DNA of 64,000 bases from Anaerovorax odorimutans (GTDB lineage Bacteria; Bacillota; Clostridia; Peptostreptococcales; JAAYPU01), in NCBI GenBank assembly GCA_016841185.1, contig JAENZQ010000014.1, positions 1 to 64,000 of the forward strand, read 5' to 3'. Made by a program: the position numbers and the translations under genes. A model generated the notes under the pieces. The model saw only the letters and a list, made by a program, of their open reading frames with translations, searched no databases and was not told the origin of the DNA. Below, piece by piece: positions 16,529 to 25,871 of the stretch (its first letter is position 1; each line of letters opens with the position of its first letter).

Positions 16529-17566
16529 ATGGAGAAGAAGACAATAAAAGTGCTTGTAGTAGATGATTCTCTTGTTTTTAGAGAAGCTTTTTCAAAGAAG
16601 CTGTCAGAAGATCCCTACATAGAGGTGATTGGAAAAGCAGGAGATGTTTATGAAGCGAGGGATATGATTATCAATTTTCAGCCTGATGTTGTTACACTGG
16701 ATGTGGAAATGCCCAAAATGAATGGCATTGAATTCTTAAAAAGGCTTATGCCCCAATACCCGCTGCCTGCTATAGTAGTCAGTGCGGTCAGTGAGAAAGT
16801 TTTTGATGCATTAAATGCCGGGGCGGTAGATTTTGTGACGAAGCCGGGATTGGATACCAATCTGGACAACTTTATAAAAGATTTGATTGTTAAAATCAAA
16901 ATTGCAGCTACTGCAAAAGTTGGAAATCACAGAAGAGTCATAAGAAAAACCAATACAGCAACCAACAATTCCCGAAGCTTTACCGGCAGTGTGATTGCCA
17001 TGGGAGCATCTACAGGAGGGACCAACGCTCTTTATGATATTATTAAGGCTCTCCCGAAGGATATTCCGGGTATTGTCATCGTACAGCATATGCCTCCGGT
17101 TTTTACAAAGCTGTATGCGGAAAGGCTGAATAACAATTCATTGCTTGAAGTTAAGGAGGCAGAAAGTGGAGATGAGATACTTCCGGGGCGTGTTATCATT
17201 GCACCGGGGGGTTATCATATGAGAGTCAAAAAAACAAATTCAGGATTATTCGTCGAAACAGAAAAAGGAACTGAATTTAATAAGGTAAATGGACATTGCC
17301 CTTCTGTGGATGTGCTTTTTTACTCCGTAGCGCAGCAATTGGGTAAAAAAGCGATAGGTGTTATCCTGACCGGAATGGGAAAAGACGGAGCGGATGGATT
17401 GCTTAAGATGAGAAAAGCAGGTGCTAGAACGCTCGGGCAGAATGAAGATTCAAGTATTGTTTACGGAATGCCGAAGGTGGCTTTTGAAATAGGCGCAGTT
17501 GAGAAGCAGTATCCGCTTCAGAAAATACCTGATGGCATCATGGGGATTATTACTGAAAATGATTAA
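16529..17566 (+). CDS. cheB: chemoreceptor methylesterase CheB
   Basis: A 345-residue two-domain protein. The receiver (about 1-125) has VVDDS, VVTLDVEMPKMNG and FVTKPG. The methylesterase/deamidase domain carries the triad residues in MGASTGGTNAL (Ser), VQHMPPVFT (His) and GMGKDGADGL (Asp). AAAGGA lies before the ATG at 16529; a GTG at 16523 overlapping the cheR stop is the alternative. Phosphorylation by CheA should activate demethylation for adaptation. Confidence 0.95.
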   Translation: MEKKTIKVLVVDDSLVFREAFSKKLSEDPYIEVIGKAGDVYEARDMIINFQPDVVTLDVEMPKMNGIEFLKRLMPQYPLPAIVVSAVSEKVFDALNAGAVDFVTKPGLDTNLDNFIKDLIVKIKIAATAKVGNHRRVIRKTNTATNNSRSFTGSVIAMGASTGGTNALYDIIKALPKDIPGIVIVQHMPPVFTKLYAERLNNNSLLEVKEAESGDEILPGRVIIAPGGYHMRVKKTNSGLFVETEKGTEFNKVNGHCPSVDVLFYSVAQQLGKKAIGVILTGMGKDGADGLLKMRKAGARTLGQNEDSSIVYGMPKVAFEIGAVEKQYPLQKIPDGIMGIITEND

Positions 17567-17625
17567 ATGATAGGATCATCAAAAATAACAAAATACCTGT
17601 GCAATAAACTTAAGGAGGTTCATGT

Positions 17626-17991
17626 ATGTCAAAAAAAGTAATGATAGTGGATGATGCAGTATTTATGAGGATGATGGTAAAAGATATTTTAGAGAAAAAC
17701 GGATTTGAGGTAGTGGCAGAAGCGGAAAACGGGATAACAGCTGTAGATCAATACAAGTCAACCACACCCGATGTTGTGACCATGGATATTACCATGCCTG
17801 AAATGAATGGCATTGAGGCTCTTAAAGAAATCCGAAAATACGATCCGGATGCAAAGGTTATTATGTGCAGTGCCATGGGACAGCAAGCTATGGTTATGGA
17901 TGCAATCAAGTCAGGCGCTGTTGACTTTATTGTAAAACCGTTTAATGCAGAAAGAGTAATGGAAGCAATAGGAAAGGCATTAGGATTATAA
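17626..17991 (+). CDS. cheY: chemotaxis response regulator CheY
   Basis: A 121-residue single receiver domain. The acidic pair is D9-D10 in IVDDAVFMR, the phospho-acceptor is D54 in TMDITMPEMNG, Ser is in MCSAMG and Lys is in FIVKPF. CheY-P binds FliM and FliY; both genes are immediately downstream and both proteins carry the EIDSL peptide that docks CheY. AAGGAGG precedes the start. Placement of cheY before fliM differs from the usual position after fliY. Confidence 0.95.
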   Translation: MSKKVMIVDDAVFMRMMVKDILEKNGFEVVAEAENGITAVDQYKSTTPDVVTMDITMPEMNGIEALKEIRKYDPDAKVIMCSAMGQQAMVMDAIKSGAVDFIVKPFNAERVMEAIGKALGL

Positions 17992-18025
17992 AGTGCATTA
18001 AATCCTTATACAATGAGGTGATTGA

Positions 18026-19021
18026 ATGAAGAACGTTCTTTCTCAGGACGAAATTGATTCCCTGATAAATGCCTTATCAAGCGGTCAATTGGATACAATC
18101 GAAATAGAGCAGGAGTCAAATCGGCAAAATGTAAAAGTCTATGATTTCAGCAGACCTAATAAATTGGCAAAGGATCAGATCCAGACGCTCAGAGGGATCC
18201 ACGAAAACTATGCGCGTATCGTATCCAATATATTATCCAATCAGGTCAGAAATAATGTGAAACTATCCATAGCCTCCATAGAACAGGTTACTTTTGGAGA
18301 GTTCATAAGGTCAATCCCAAACCCGACGGTTATGGGCGTATTCACCTGTGAGCCTCTGGTCGGGATTAGTATACTTGAGCTTAATCCCCAGTTTTGTTTT
18401 AATATGATTGATTTATATTTTGGCGGTGCTATGGTTCACAAGTATAGTATCCGGGAATTTACCGATATTGAAATGATGATGACAAAGGAAATGCTCAAAG
18501 GAATGATTGATACATTAAAAACAGTATGGGCAGACGTGATTGAACTTTCGCCTTCATTGGAGACAGTTGAGACGAATCCTCTGCTACAGCAGACCCTCCC
18601 TCATAATGAAACGGTAGTTTTGATGACATTTAAAGTAGAGGTTATTGAAGAAAATTCTTTCGTAAATCTATGTATACCCTACAGGACCATTGAAAGAATA
18701 GCCGACGAACTGCATGCAAAGAACTATGACCTTATGAAAACAAAAAGTACCTCCTTTGAATACAGAGAAGATATTGAACAGGTTTTAAATAAGGCAAAAG
18801 TAGATATGAATGTGCTTTTAGGTAAAACGGATATAACGGTAAATGATTTTGTTGAACTGGATGTGGGAGATATTGTGGAGCTGGATCTGAAGTTGGACCA
18901 GCCTATGAAATTATGCATAGAAAACAAACAAAAATTTTACGTACAGCCTGGCTTATATGACAATAAGCTTGCTATTCAGGTTGTAGGTGACATTGGAAAG
19001 GATGCAGAAGAAGATGAGTGA
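18026..19021 (+). CDS. fliM: flagellar motor switch protein FliM
   Basis: A 331-residue C-ring protein. It starts with the CheY-P-binding peptide VLSQDEIDSLINAL, followed by the middle domain (CheC-like; SNILSNQVRNNVKLSIASIEQ) and a C-terminal SpoA/FliN-like domain from about residue 245 (VNDFVELDVGDIVELDLKL). It links FliG to FliY and switches rotation direction. GAGGTG lies before the ATG. The last codons overlap the fliY start. Confidence 0.96.
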   Translation: MKNVLSQDEIDSLINALSSGQLDTIEIEQESNRQNVKVYDFSRPNKLAKDQIQTLRGIHENYARIVSNILSNQVRNNVKLSIASIEQVTFGEFIRSIPNPTVMGVFTCEPLVGISILELNPQFCFNMIDLYFGGAMVHKYSIREFTDIEMMMTKEMLKGMIDTLKTVWADVIELSPSLETVETNPLLQQTLPHNETVVLMTFKVEVIEENSFVNLCIPYRTIERIADELHAKNYDLMKTKSTSFEYREDIEQVLNKAKVDMNVLLGKTDITVNDFVELDVGDIVELDLKLDQPMKLCIENKQKFYVQPGLYDNKLAIQVVGDIGKDAEEDE

Positions 19022-20117
19022 TAAATTTTTATCTCAGGAAGAGATAGATTCTTTGTTGCAGAAAAATCAAAGCATCAATGGAGAAGAGCCGGATGGTTTA
19101 TCGGATTCGGAAAAAGATATTTTGGGAGAAGTCGGAAATATTTCCATGTCGACATCTGCAACAACATTATCTACACTCTTGAATCATCAGGTAAATATTA
19201 CAACACCAAGAGTTGAATTGACGACTTTTAATGAGATCATCAGTTCGTCTAAAGTGCCTTATGTGATTTTACAGGTTCAGTTTGATGACGGTCTTCATGG
19301 TACCAATGTGCTCATGATGTCCATAAAAGATGCTTCTATTATTGCAAATCTCATGATGGGCGGAGACGGGTCTGAATTCAATGAGGAGACCCTTTCTGAA
19401 ATGGAATTAAGCGCAGTATCCGAAGCTATGAACCAGATGATCGGGTCTGCTTCCACTGCCGTATCCACCATGCTTGGCAAAAGAATCGATATCGATCCGC
19501 CATTGGTCCAGGTGGCTGATTTATCTCATCAGGTTGAAATAAAAGGACTTCCCGGAGAAGCCAATGTTGCCTGTATCGTATTCAAGTTAACCATTGAAGG
19601 TTTGATCGACAGTGAAATTATGCAGTTATATGCATTGGAAACGGCTAAACAGATTTCTCAGACAATGTTAGGGAGTATTTCGCCTTCAGATGGGCCTGCT
19701 CCGGATGATGAAGGTGAATTCGAAGAAGAGGAAGAGCCGGAACAAAAAGCAGAACTGCCTAAACAGGAAGCAGTAAAACAGCAACCGAAGAAAACAGAAG
19801 TGGAAATCCAGAAACCTGAATTTGTTCCTCTTAAAGAAACGAAACAAAACACTCAATCGAGAAATATTGATTTGATACTGGATGTGCCATTGGAATTGAG
19901 TGTTGTTTTAGGACGTGCTCAAAAATCCATAAAAGAAGTACTGGCATTAGAGCCGGGATCCATTGTAGAATTAAACAAATATGCGGAAGAACCATTGGAT
20001 ATATATGTAAACGGCAAGTTGATTGCACAGGGTGAAGTGGTTGTTTTGGATGAAAAATTCGGAATCAGGATTAATTCCATCGTAAGTACAAAAGAACGTG
20101 TGGAAACATTAAAATAA
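19014..20117 (+). CDS. fliY: flagellar motor switch phosphatase FliY
   Basis: A 367-residue switch protein of the Gram-positive type. An N-terminal CheY-binding peptide (FLSQEEIDSLLQ) is followed by two CheC-like phosphatase modules (LGEVGNISMSTSATTLSTLL and SAVSEAMNQMIGSASTAVS; E-x2-N sites visible), an acidic/Lys-Gln linker (about 230-280), and a C-terminal FliN/SpoA domain (DVPLELSVVLGRAQKSIKEV). It should dephosphorylate CheY-P at the motor. The ATG at 19014 lies inside the fliM end; a start at 18987 is unsupported by a ribosome site. Confidence 0.95.
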   Translation: MSDKFLSQEEIDSLLQKNQSINGEEPDGLSDSEKDILGEVGNISMSTSATTLSTLLNHQVNITTPRVELTTFNEIISSSKVPYVILQVQFDDGLHGTNVLMMSIKDASIIANLMMGGDGSEFNEETLSEMELSAVSEAMNQMIGSASTAVSTMLGKRIDIDPPLVQVADLSHQVEIKGLPGEANVACIVFKLTIEGLIDSEIMQLYALETAKQISQTMLGSISPSDGPAPDDEGEFEEEEEPEQKAELPKQEAVKQQPKKTEVEIQKPEFVPLKETKQNTQSRNIDLILDVPLELSVVLGRAQKSIKEVLALEPGSIVELNKYAEEPLDIYVNGKLIAQGEVVVLDEKFGIRINSIVSTKERVETLK

Positions 20118-20132
20118 TTTTTTAAAAACGGC

Positions 20133-20159
20133 TAAAATTTATTCTGAATGTTCCGATAT
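20133..20159 (+). promoter_or_regulatory. sigma-28 promoter of the flgM operon
   Basis: TAAA (20133-20136), 16 bases, CCGATAT (20153-20159). It lies between fliY and flgM, about 40 bases before the flgM start at 20199. An upstream in-frame ATG at 20148 would fall inside this promoter and is rejected on that ground. Confidence 0.8.
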
Positions 20160-20198
20160 AGTGAAAGTAGTTTTAATAGAATTTTTGGTGGTGATAAG

Positions 20199-20483
20199 AT
20201 GAAAGTCAATCATTCAGGATACAGTCAATATTTAGAAAAATTATATAATGAAAACAAGCAAAGTACAGTCAACAAGTCCAAAGAATCCTCGGCATCTCTT
20301 GAAAAAGACAGGATCGAACTTTCCGATTCCTCAAAAGAAATCAGGATGTATTTTGATAAAATGAAAGATTCGGAACTCAATACCGACCGTGTTAAAAAAA
20401 TCAAGGAAGCCATCCATTCAGGAACCTATCGCATTTCATCCGAAGAATTGGCAGATAAAATTATTCAAAAAATAAAAGAATAA
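20199..20483 (+). CDS. flgM: anti-sigma-28 factor FlgM
   Basis: A 94-residue protein: a polar, flexible N-terminal half (SKESSASLEKDRIELS) and a C-terminal helical sigma-binding half with DRVKKIKEAIHSGTYRISSEELADKII, the FlgM hallmark. It holds FliA inactive until the hook is finished and FlgM is exported. The ATG at 20199 has GGTGGTGA upstream. Its own promoter is sigma-28 type, giving the classical feedback loop with fliA, which is encoded about 41 kb downstream. Confidence 0.95.
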   Translation: MKVNHSGYSQYLEKLYNENKQSTVNKSKESSASLEKDRIELSDSSKEIRMYFDKMKDSELNTDRVKKIKEAIHSGTYRISSEELADKIIQKIKE

Positions 20484-20499
20484 TTACGGGAGTGTACGC

Positions 20500-20949
20500 A
20501 TGGATATTCAGGATACTTTAACACAGCAAAGGGAAATTTTACTTAAAATAAAAAATGCTGTAATGGATGAAAAGCAAGCGTTAATAAAAAATGACGGGGA
20601 AGCTTTATCCGAAATATTAAAAACTAAAACGGCCTTGACCGAAGAATTAGACGAAATAAAGAGGGCTTATATATCGGAATATGGCGAAGTTAAAGTAAGC
20701 GAGATGGATTTTCCCGGAGGGCAGAAGGCTCAGATCCAAAAGCGGATAAGTGATATTAAAGAGCTTCACAAGGAAATCCGGGAGCATCAGGAGATCAATC
20801 TCATACTGACCCGTCAAAGTATGGCCTATCAGAATACAATGATGCACATCATACAACAGGCCATAAAAAAATCGGGAAGCATTTATGGTGAAAATGGTAA
20901 AGTCGAAAGCAACGAAAAAGTTAAAACTTTGATTGATCAGTCTGTCTGA
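20500..20949 (+). CDS. flgN: FlgN-type flagellar export chaperone
   Basis: A 149-residue, almost wholly helical protein (LTQQREILLKIKNAVMDEKQ; heptad-rich to the end) in the fixed position between flgM and flgK, as in Bacillus (YvyG). FlgN chaperones keep the hook-filament junction proteins FlgK and FlgL unfolded for export. Sequence identity in this family is low, so the call leans on size, helical character and synteny. GGGAGTG lies before the ATG. Confidence 0.85.
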   Translation: MDIQDTLTQQREILLKIKNAVMDEKQALIKNDGEALSEILKTKTALTEELDEIKRAYISEYGEVKVSEMDFPGGQKAQIQKRISDIKELHKEIREHQEINLILTRQSMAYQNTMMHIIQQAIKKSGSIYGENGKVESNEKVKTLIDQSV

Positions 20950-20964
20950 GAAAGGGTGAGTCTT

Positions 20965-22557
20965 ATGCCGGGTATTTTCTCGACTTATAATACAGCGATA
21001 AAAGGATTGCAGGCTAATTCATTAGCTACTAAAACAGCCAGCAACAATATCGCAAATGCGGAGAGCCAGGGGTACACGAGACAAAGAGTCATTTTACAGG
21101 AATCAATGCCTTATTCATTTTCAAAATTTCAAGTTGGAACCGGAGTCGACGTGACCAATATAGAAAGAGTACGGGACAAATATTTGGATGCTCAGATCTG
21201 GCATGAATACGCATGCTATGGTTCTTATACATCTGCCCAATATGTAATGGAGCAGGCCGAAATCATCTTCAATGCGGATGAAACAGGTTTGAACAATGCT
21301 TTAACGGAAATGTGGACGGCGTGGTCCGATTTAGCCGAAAGTCCGGAAGGCACCAATGGGCGTACTATTGTACTGCAGGCTACAGAGACCTTTACAGGCA
21401 TGCTGAATCAAATGGCATCCCAGACCCAAACTTTGAAGTCGGATACCACGGATCTGATTGCCAGTAAGACCAAAGAGGCCAATGATCTGATCAGCGATAT
21501 AAAAGCATTGAACGATCAGATCTATAAAATGAACTTAAAAGGTCTTGAACCCAACAGTCTGGAAGACCAGCGGGGAGTGCTTCTGGATAAGCTTTCCGCT
21601 CTGGTGAACATAAATGTGGATTATAATGAGGATTCCAAAGTAATGATAACAGATGCCGATACGGGAGAGGTTCTTCTGGCTCACGATACGGCAGGAGAAC
21701 CTGATTTGAAAATGTCAGTTATCGGCAACATAACAGACGATGGAACCGACCAGAATATCACCGTTTACAGAGACGGAGATACCTCTAGTCCTGTTGAAAT
21801 CACCGTACCATCAGGGACTTATGATTTTTCAACAGGCGACGTGGTTTATATCGAAACTCAGGAATGGGCGGAGTATGATGCAGATAATACCGATATACCT
21901 CCATTAACAAAAGCAGAATTAAAAGAAGGAGAGCTTGCCGGAAATATGGAAGCCCTTGCAAAACTGGAAGGCTACGCATCACAGCTGGATGATCTGGCAT
22001 TTGCCGTAGCAACTACCGTGAATTATATCCTTACGGATGGCGGCACAAACGGTACGCCGATCTTCGATGATACCAATCCCGATTATACGGCAGCAAATAT
22101 AAAGGTGAACCCAGATGTGCAGGATGATGTTACTCTGATAGAAGCAGGTGCTTTTGGCGGTTTGCCGGGGGACGGAGCCAGGGCCTTACTTATTTCTAAG
22201 CTGAATGAAATAAGTCTGCCTGCGGATGTTTCAGGAACAAATCTTGAAGACTACCTTGACAATTATTATAATGAAACCGAGTTTACACTGGAATCGGACC
22301 CGTCAGGCAGGACCCTCGGAGGATTCTATGCCGATATCGTGGCAACAGTCGGGTCGGATACCCAGCGGGCTTCAAATGGTGTCTCTACTCAGGCAGCGCT
22401 TGTAGCGGCATTGGAAGAACGTGAGGAATCCATTTCCGGTGTTTCCATAGATGAGGAGACCGTCAATCTCATTAAATATTCCGATCTGTATGCGGCAAAT
22501 TCCAAGGTTATCAGCACCTTGACGGAAATGCTGGATGCCGTTTTAAATATGGTTTAA
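20965..22557 (+). CDS. flgK: hook-filament junction protein FlgK (HAP1)
   Basis: A 530-residue axial protein joining hook and filament. The conserved N-terminal D0 segment IFSTYNTAIKGLQANS and SNNIANAESQGYTRQRV, and the C-terminal D0 (EETVNLIKYSDLYAANSKVI...LTEMLDAVLNMV), are intact. The middle is an acidic variable domain. The ATG at 20965 has AAAGGGTGAG at a good distance; the GTG at 20956 overlaps it. Exported by the flagellar type III system with FlgN as likely chaperone. Confidence 0.96.
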   Translation: MPGIFSTYNTAIKGLQANSLATKTASNNIANAESQGYTRQRVILQESMPYSFSKFQVGTGVDVTNIERVRDKYLDAQIWHEYACYGSYTSAQYVMEQAEIIFNADETGLNNALTEMWTAWSDLAESPEGTNGRTIVLQATETFTGMLNQMASQTQTLKSDTTDLIASKTKEANDLISDIKALNDQIYKMNLKGLEPNSLEDQRGVLLDKLSALVNINVDYNEDSKVMITDADTGEVLLAHDTAGEPDLKMSVIGNITDDGTDQNITVYRDGDTSSPVEITVPSGTYDFSTGDVVYIETQEWAEYDADNTDIPPLTKAELKEGELAGNMEALAKLEGYASQLDDLAFAVATTVNYILTDGGTNGTPIFDDTNPDYTAANIKVNPDVQDDVTLIEAGAFGGLPGDGARALLISKLNEISLPADVSGTNLEDYLDNYYNETEFTLESDPSGRTLGGFYADIVATVGSDTQRASNGVSTQAALVAALEEREESISGVSIDEETVNLIKYSDLYAANSKVISTLTEMLDAVLNMV

Positions 22558-22572
22558 TAAGGAGGGGAGAAC

Positions 22573-23472
22573 ATGCGCGTTACACATAAAATGCTAACGG
22601 ACAATTATCTGTCAAATCTGAATAGAAATCTTGCTGCCATGCAGAAAAGCCAGGAGCAGCTATCCGGTTTCTCTGAAATACTGAGACCCTCCGATGATCC
22701 TTATGAAATTACCCGTATTATGCGGATGGATTCATCTCTTAAAAAAAATGAGCAATATTTATCCAATATAGAAAATTCTCTCGGCTGGCTGGATGCTACA
22801 GATACGGCCTTACAAAGCACCATATCTGCCGTCCAGCGGGTACAGGATCTTGTGACTCAAGGCTCGAGCGAGACTTATTCGGAAGAACAGTTAAGCATGA
22901 TATCAGACGAGGTTTTAGAAATCATCAATGAAGTGACCCAGTACGGAAATACATCCTATCAGGGAAGGTATATTTTTGCAGGCCACAATACCATTGAAGC
23001 ACCTTTTGAAGTGGATGCGCTCAGCAAAGAAATCGTGTATGCCGGAGGAACGACCGGAGATATTTTGACGGAGATTTCTCCCGGTGTCAATGTGAGTATC
23101 AATATTAACGCTGAGGATTTTTTAAATCCAACGGGAAGTGTTACTATTGGCGAGACATTCCAGAATGTTTATGCTGAACTGGTAGCAGGTGATTCGGAGC
23201 AGCTTGCCACATATGCAGACGAAATCGAAGAGCAGCTGGATGCCTATCTGGCACTGGCTTCCGAAGTAGGAGCCAAAACAAACAGGATGGAATCAGCTAA
23301 AGAGAAGAATAAGGCGGATACATTGAACATGACGGAGATACTTTCAAGTATACAGGATATCGATCTGGCAGAAAAGACAGTGGAGCATAGTGCCATGAAG
23401 GCGGTATATAATGCGACACTTTCCATAGGAGGACATATCCTGCAGCCCACATTATTAGACTACTTAGGGTAG
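22573..23472 (+). CDS. flgL: hook-filament junction protein FlgL (HAP3)
   Basis: A 299-residue flagellin-like axial protein placed between FlgK and the filament. N-terminal MRVTHKMLTDNYLSNLNRN and a C-terminal helix ending LSIGGHILQPTLLDYLG are typical, and the coiled-coil segment VGAKTNRMESAKEKNKADT is visible. GGAGGGGAG precedes the ATG. A gap of 190 bases, with a 26-base palindrome and a simple repeat tract, separates it from fliW. Confidence 0.95.
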   Translation: MRVTHKMLTDNYLSNLNRNLAAMQKSQEQLSGFSEILRPSDDPYEITRIMRMDSSLKKNEQYLSNIENSLGWLDATDTALQSTISAVQRVQDLVTQGSSETYSEEQLSMISDEVLEIINEVTQYGNTSYQGRYIFAGHNTIEAPFEVDALSKEIVYAGGTTGDILTEISPGVNVSININAEDFLNPTGSVTIGETFQNVYAELVAGDSEQLATYADEIEEQLDAYLALASEVGAKTNRMESAKEKNKADTLNMTEILSSIQDIDLAEKTVEHSAMKAVYNATLSIGGHILQPTLLDYLG

Positions 23473-23556
23473 TCTAATAAAGCTCGTAGTTGGTTCGAAG
23501 TTAAAATTACATGTCAGGTTATAATAAATTGACAATTATAATGAACAATTATAAAC

Positions 23557-23582
23557 AGAAATTTAGCTTAAGCTAAATTTCT
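23557..23582. repeat. 26-base perfect palindrome between flgL and fliW
   Basis: AGAAATTTAGC-TTAA-GCTAAATTTCT. The stem is 11 bases with a TTAA loop; no T-run follows, so it is at best a weak terminator or an mRNA processing hairpin. Confidence 0.6.
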
Positions 23583-23588
23583 ATCATT

Positions 23589-23648
23589 TTACACTTACAC
23601 TTATACTTACACTAATTTTTAATTCTAATCCTAATCTTAATCTTAAAC
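23589..23648. repeat. CTTACA-type repeat tract before fliW
   Basis: Imperfect units (ACTTAC, ACTTAT, then CTAATC and CTTAAT) fill almost all the space between the palindrome and the fliW ribosome site. Related to the tracts at 9254, 25698 and 26819. Confidence 0.6.
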
Positions 23649-23662
23649 AAGGTGGTGAATAT

Positions 23663-24109
23663 ATGAAAATTCAGACCAAATACTTTGGAGAGATGGAAAT
23701 AGATTCTGAAAGCATGATTACTTTTCCGGAAGGCGTACTGGGATTGGAGGAATATAAGAGATACATGCTGTTTCAAATGCCGGACAATCCTAAATTTTAT
23801 ATTTTACAAAGTCCGGATGAAGTACATATATGCTTTTTATTGATCAAGCCTTGGGATTTTTATTCTGATTATGAGATGGACGTATCGGATGAAGAGCTGG
23901 AGGCCATCCATATCGACAGCATCGAAAAAGTAGCGGTTTTCAATATTGTAAGCATTAAAGATGAAGTATCGGAATGGACGGCAAATTTACTGGCACCTGT
24001 TATAATGAATGCCGAGACCAGAGAAGGTATGCAGATTGTGCTCCGGGAAGAAAAATACAATACGAAGCATCGCCTTTTTGTTAAAAAAGAAGGTGATGAT
24101 GCATGCTAG
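23663..24109 (+). CDS. fliW: flagellar assembly factor FliW
   Basis: A 148-residue small beta-rich protein that binds flagellin and antagonises CsrA. Family signatures: FGEMEIDSESMITFPEGVLGLEEYKRY, read in parts, then LQSPDEVHICFLL and VSEWTANLLAPVIMNAETREGMQ. It overlaps csrA by 7 bases, as in most Firmicutes. AAGGTGGTGA lies before the ATG. With the csrA and hag leader features it predicts flagellin homeostasis by partner switching. Confidence 0.97.
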   Translation: MKIQTKYFGEMEIDSESMITFPEGVLGLEEYKRYMLFQMPDNPKFYILQSPDEVHICFLLIKPWDFYSDYEMDVSDEELEAIHIDSIEKVAVFNIVSIKDEVSEWTANLLAPVIMNAETREGMQIVLREEKYNTKHRLFVKKEGDDAC

Positions 24110-24321
24110 TATTGTCACGAAGAGTAAATGAAAGCATTATGATCGGAAGCCGTATAAAAGTCAGCATTCTGCAGTGTGAAGACGGCAAAGTCAAGATCGG
24201 CATTGATGCACCTGAGAATATCAAGGTTCACAGGGAAGAAGTCTTTAATGAGATCAGTGAAGAAAACCGGGAAGCATCCAGTATATCCCCGGAACGCTTG
24301 TCAGAATTGAAAAATCTTTAA
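24103..24321 (+). CDS. csrA: carbon storage regulator / translational repressor CsrA
   Basis: A 72-residue RNA-binding dimer: MLVLSRRVNESIMIGSRIKV then the INAPENIKVHREE-type segment (here IDAPENIKVHREEV). It represses translation by binding GGA motifs. The hag leader 1.6 kb downstream has an AGGA-loop hairpin plus a GGA in its ribosome site, its likely target. The start overlaps the fliW end. Confidence 0.97.
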   Translation: MLVLSRRVNESIMIGSRIKVSILQCEDGKVKIGIDAPENIKVHREEVFNEISEENREASSISPERLSELKNL

Positions 24322-24343
24322 ACCTCTAACCTCTTCCACTTTA

Positions 24344-25420
24344 CTAACTTCTTAATTTTTTTAATCGCTCAATAGCAGGTGCATAATCATATGCGGCTGC
24401 TTTTTCATAGCATTTCATTGCCTCCGGAACTCTTTTGGTCATTTCATAAAAAACTCCGAGGTTGTACAAAGCGGCAAAGCTGCCGGTTCCGACAACACCG
24501 CTGTCATCGGTATTCTCCCCGATTTCCAGGCATTTAAGAAAAGAATTTTCTATTTCTTTAAAATAACGGATGTACTTTTTTACATCCGACAGAATGAGCT
24601 TTACATAAAGAAGACCGGCAACAAAATAAAAACCGGAATGATTTCCAATATAATTCTGTTCCTGTTCAATAATTCTTAATGCAGACGTATAGTCTTTGAT
24701 TTCCATTAAAAGATAGATATAATCCACAACGAGAGCACTGTAAACAGAAGAATTCCGCGTTATGGCGGTATAGGCTTTATCCATATGCCTGCAGGCAGCC
24801 TGATAATCCCCGATTCCCTTGTAATCCATTGATAGCTTATATCTGTAATAGGCATTTTCAGGATCTTCGGATAGAGCTTTTTCAAGTAAAGGAATATTCC
24901 GGCTGCTTTTGTTTTTCCCTGTTACTTCCCGGTGATATCCCTCGTGATGGACTTCTATAGGGACGATTAGTCTTGGAAGATTGGAATCAAGCTGCTCATG
25001 GATAATGCCTTTATAAGACACCCCGTTGGGAAATAATCTGGATATATATGTCCATGCCGTATCAGTACCGTCTGATGAGTTGAAGCGGCTTATGATTTTG
25101 ATTTTTCCGATTACGGGCTTCTCCATGAAAGCTGAAACAGCATTTTTATCCCACTTGACAATATATTCATCTGCATCCAAAGCCAGATTAAAGTCGCACT
25201 TAGAGTGGCTTAAGGCAGTGTTCCTGGCATGGGCGAAATCATCCTGCCACTTTGCATCAAACACTCTCGCTCCATGGGACCGAGCAACATCCGGCGTTTG
25301 ATCTTCTGAACCGGTATCCAGAACAATCATATCATCCACATAAGGTTTTACACTTTCAAGACATCTGGAAAGAAGCTTTTCTTCATTTTTAACTATCATA
25401 ACAAGTGCAATACTTTTCAT
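24344..25420 (-). CDS. family 2 glycosyltransferase with C-terminal TPR repeats
   Basis: A 358-residue protein. The GT-A domain (about 1-180) has ALVMIVKNEEKLLSRCLESV, IVLDTGSEDQTPDVA and the metal-binding motif LDADEY. The second half holds TPR-like helices (ENAYYRYKLSMDYKGIGDYQ, PEAMKCYEKAAAYDYAPA). It is a paralogue of the 644-residue enzyme on the other side of flagellin, so flagellin O-glycosylation is a reasonable inference. It is on the opposite strand, convergent with csrA. No clear ribosome site precedes the ATG at 25420. Confidence 0.85.
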   Translation of the reverse strand: MKSIALVMIVKNEEKLLSRCLESVKPYVDDMIVLDTGSEDQTPDVARSHGARVFDAKWQDDFAHARNTALSHSKCDFNLALDADEYIVKWDKNAVSAFMEKPVIGKIKIISRFNSSDGTDTAWTYISRLFPNGVSYKGIIHEQLDSNLPRLIVPIEVHHEGYHREVTGKNKSSRNIPLLEKALSEDPENAYYRYKLSMDYKGIGDYQAACRHMDKAYTAITRNSSVYSALVVDYIYLLMEIKDYTSALRIIEQEQNYIGNHSGFYFVAGLLYVKLILSDVKKYIRYFKEIENSFLKCLEIGENTDDSGVVGTGSFAALYNLGVFYEMTKRVPEAMKCYEKAAAYDYAPAIERLKKLRS

Positions 25421-25844
25421 AAAAACACGTATAATCCAATTATCTTATTTTTAAGGTGATTGGATTATTTTTTCTCCTTTCTTCCAATCTGTTTGTACCG
25501 CCAAATTAACTTCTGGCGATATAATATTTCTGCACTGTGGATTTGTATAATTATTTTACAGCTCAGACTGTTATGAGGTGACTCAAACCACAGTTTCTCA
25601 TCTTAATTGGAAATCAGTTAGTTAACGCTTGACGTTTCTATTCACGTAATCACATAGTCGGGATACTGTGGAAAACATACAGTGCATCATGTCAGATAAC
25701 TTTTACACTCATACTTTAACATACACTTAAACTTAAATTTACACTTGCACTCACACTTACATTTGAAAAGGTGTGTCCCTTTTTCTTACAGTATAACATA
25801 TAAAAAGGATAGGTAAAAATTTGAAAAAATTTTAAACAAGCTAT
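25421..25844. other. long intergenic region upstream of flagellin
   Basis: No gene is supported here. It holds a hairpin at 25431-25468 (ATAATCCAAT / ATTGGATTAT followed by TTTTTT), which lies in the leader of the divergent glycosyltransferase gene, and a CTTACA-type repeat tract at 25698-25770. The remainder is AT-rich without a recognisable motif. Confidence 0.5.
25698..25770. repeat. CTTACA-type repeat tract upstream of hag
   Basis: About twelve imperfect units such as ACTTTT, ACACTC, ATACTT, ACTTAA and CACTTA. It is the longest of the four tracts and lies about 75 bases before the flagellin promoter. Confidence 0.6.
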
Positions 25845-25870
25845 TAAATAATCATTTATTCATCCGATAA
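25845..25870 (+). promoter_or_regulatory. sigma-28 promoter of flagellin
   Basis: TAAA (25845-25848), 15 bases, CCGATAA (25864-25870). Transcription should start near 25877, giving a leader of about 65 bases. Confidence 0.88.
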
Positions 25871-25871
25871 A

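Noticed and set aside
20148..20198. Longer flgM N-terminus from an ATG at 20148
   Set aside because: That ATG falls inside the sigma-28 promoter, so the transcript would start after it.
23529..23555. TTGACA ... TATAAA as a sigma-A promoter for fliW
   Set aside because: The spacing is only 15 bases and the region is generally AT-rich; too weak to call.
25441..25697. Cyclic-di-GMP riboswitch in the long flagellin upstream gap
   Set aside because: The GEMM core motifs (GCAAACC, GACGCAAAGCC) are absent.
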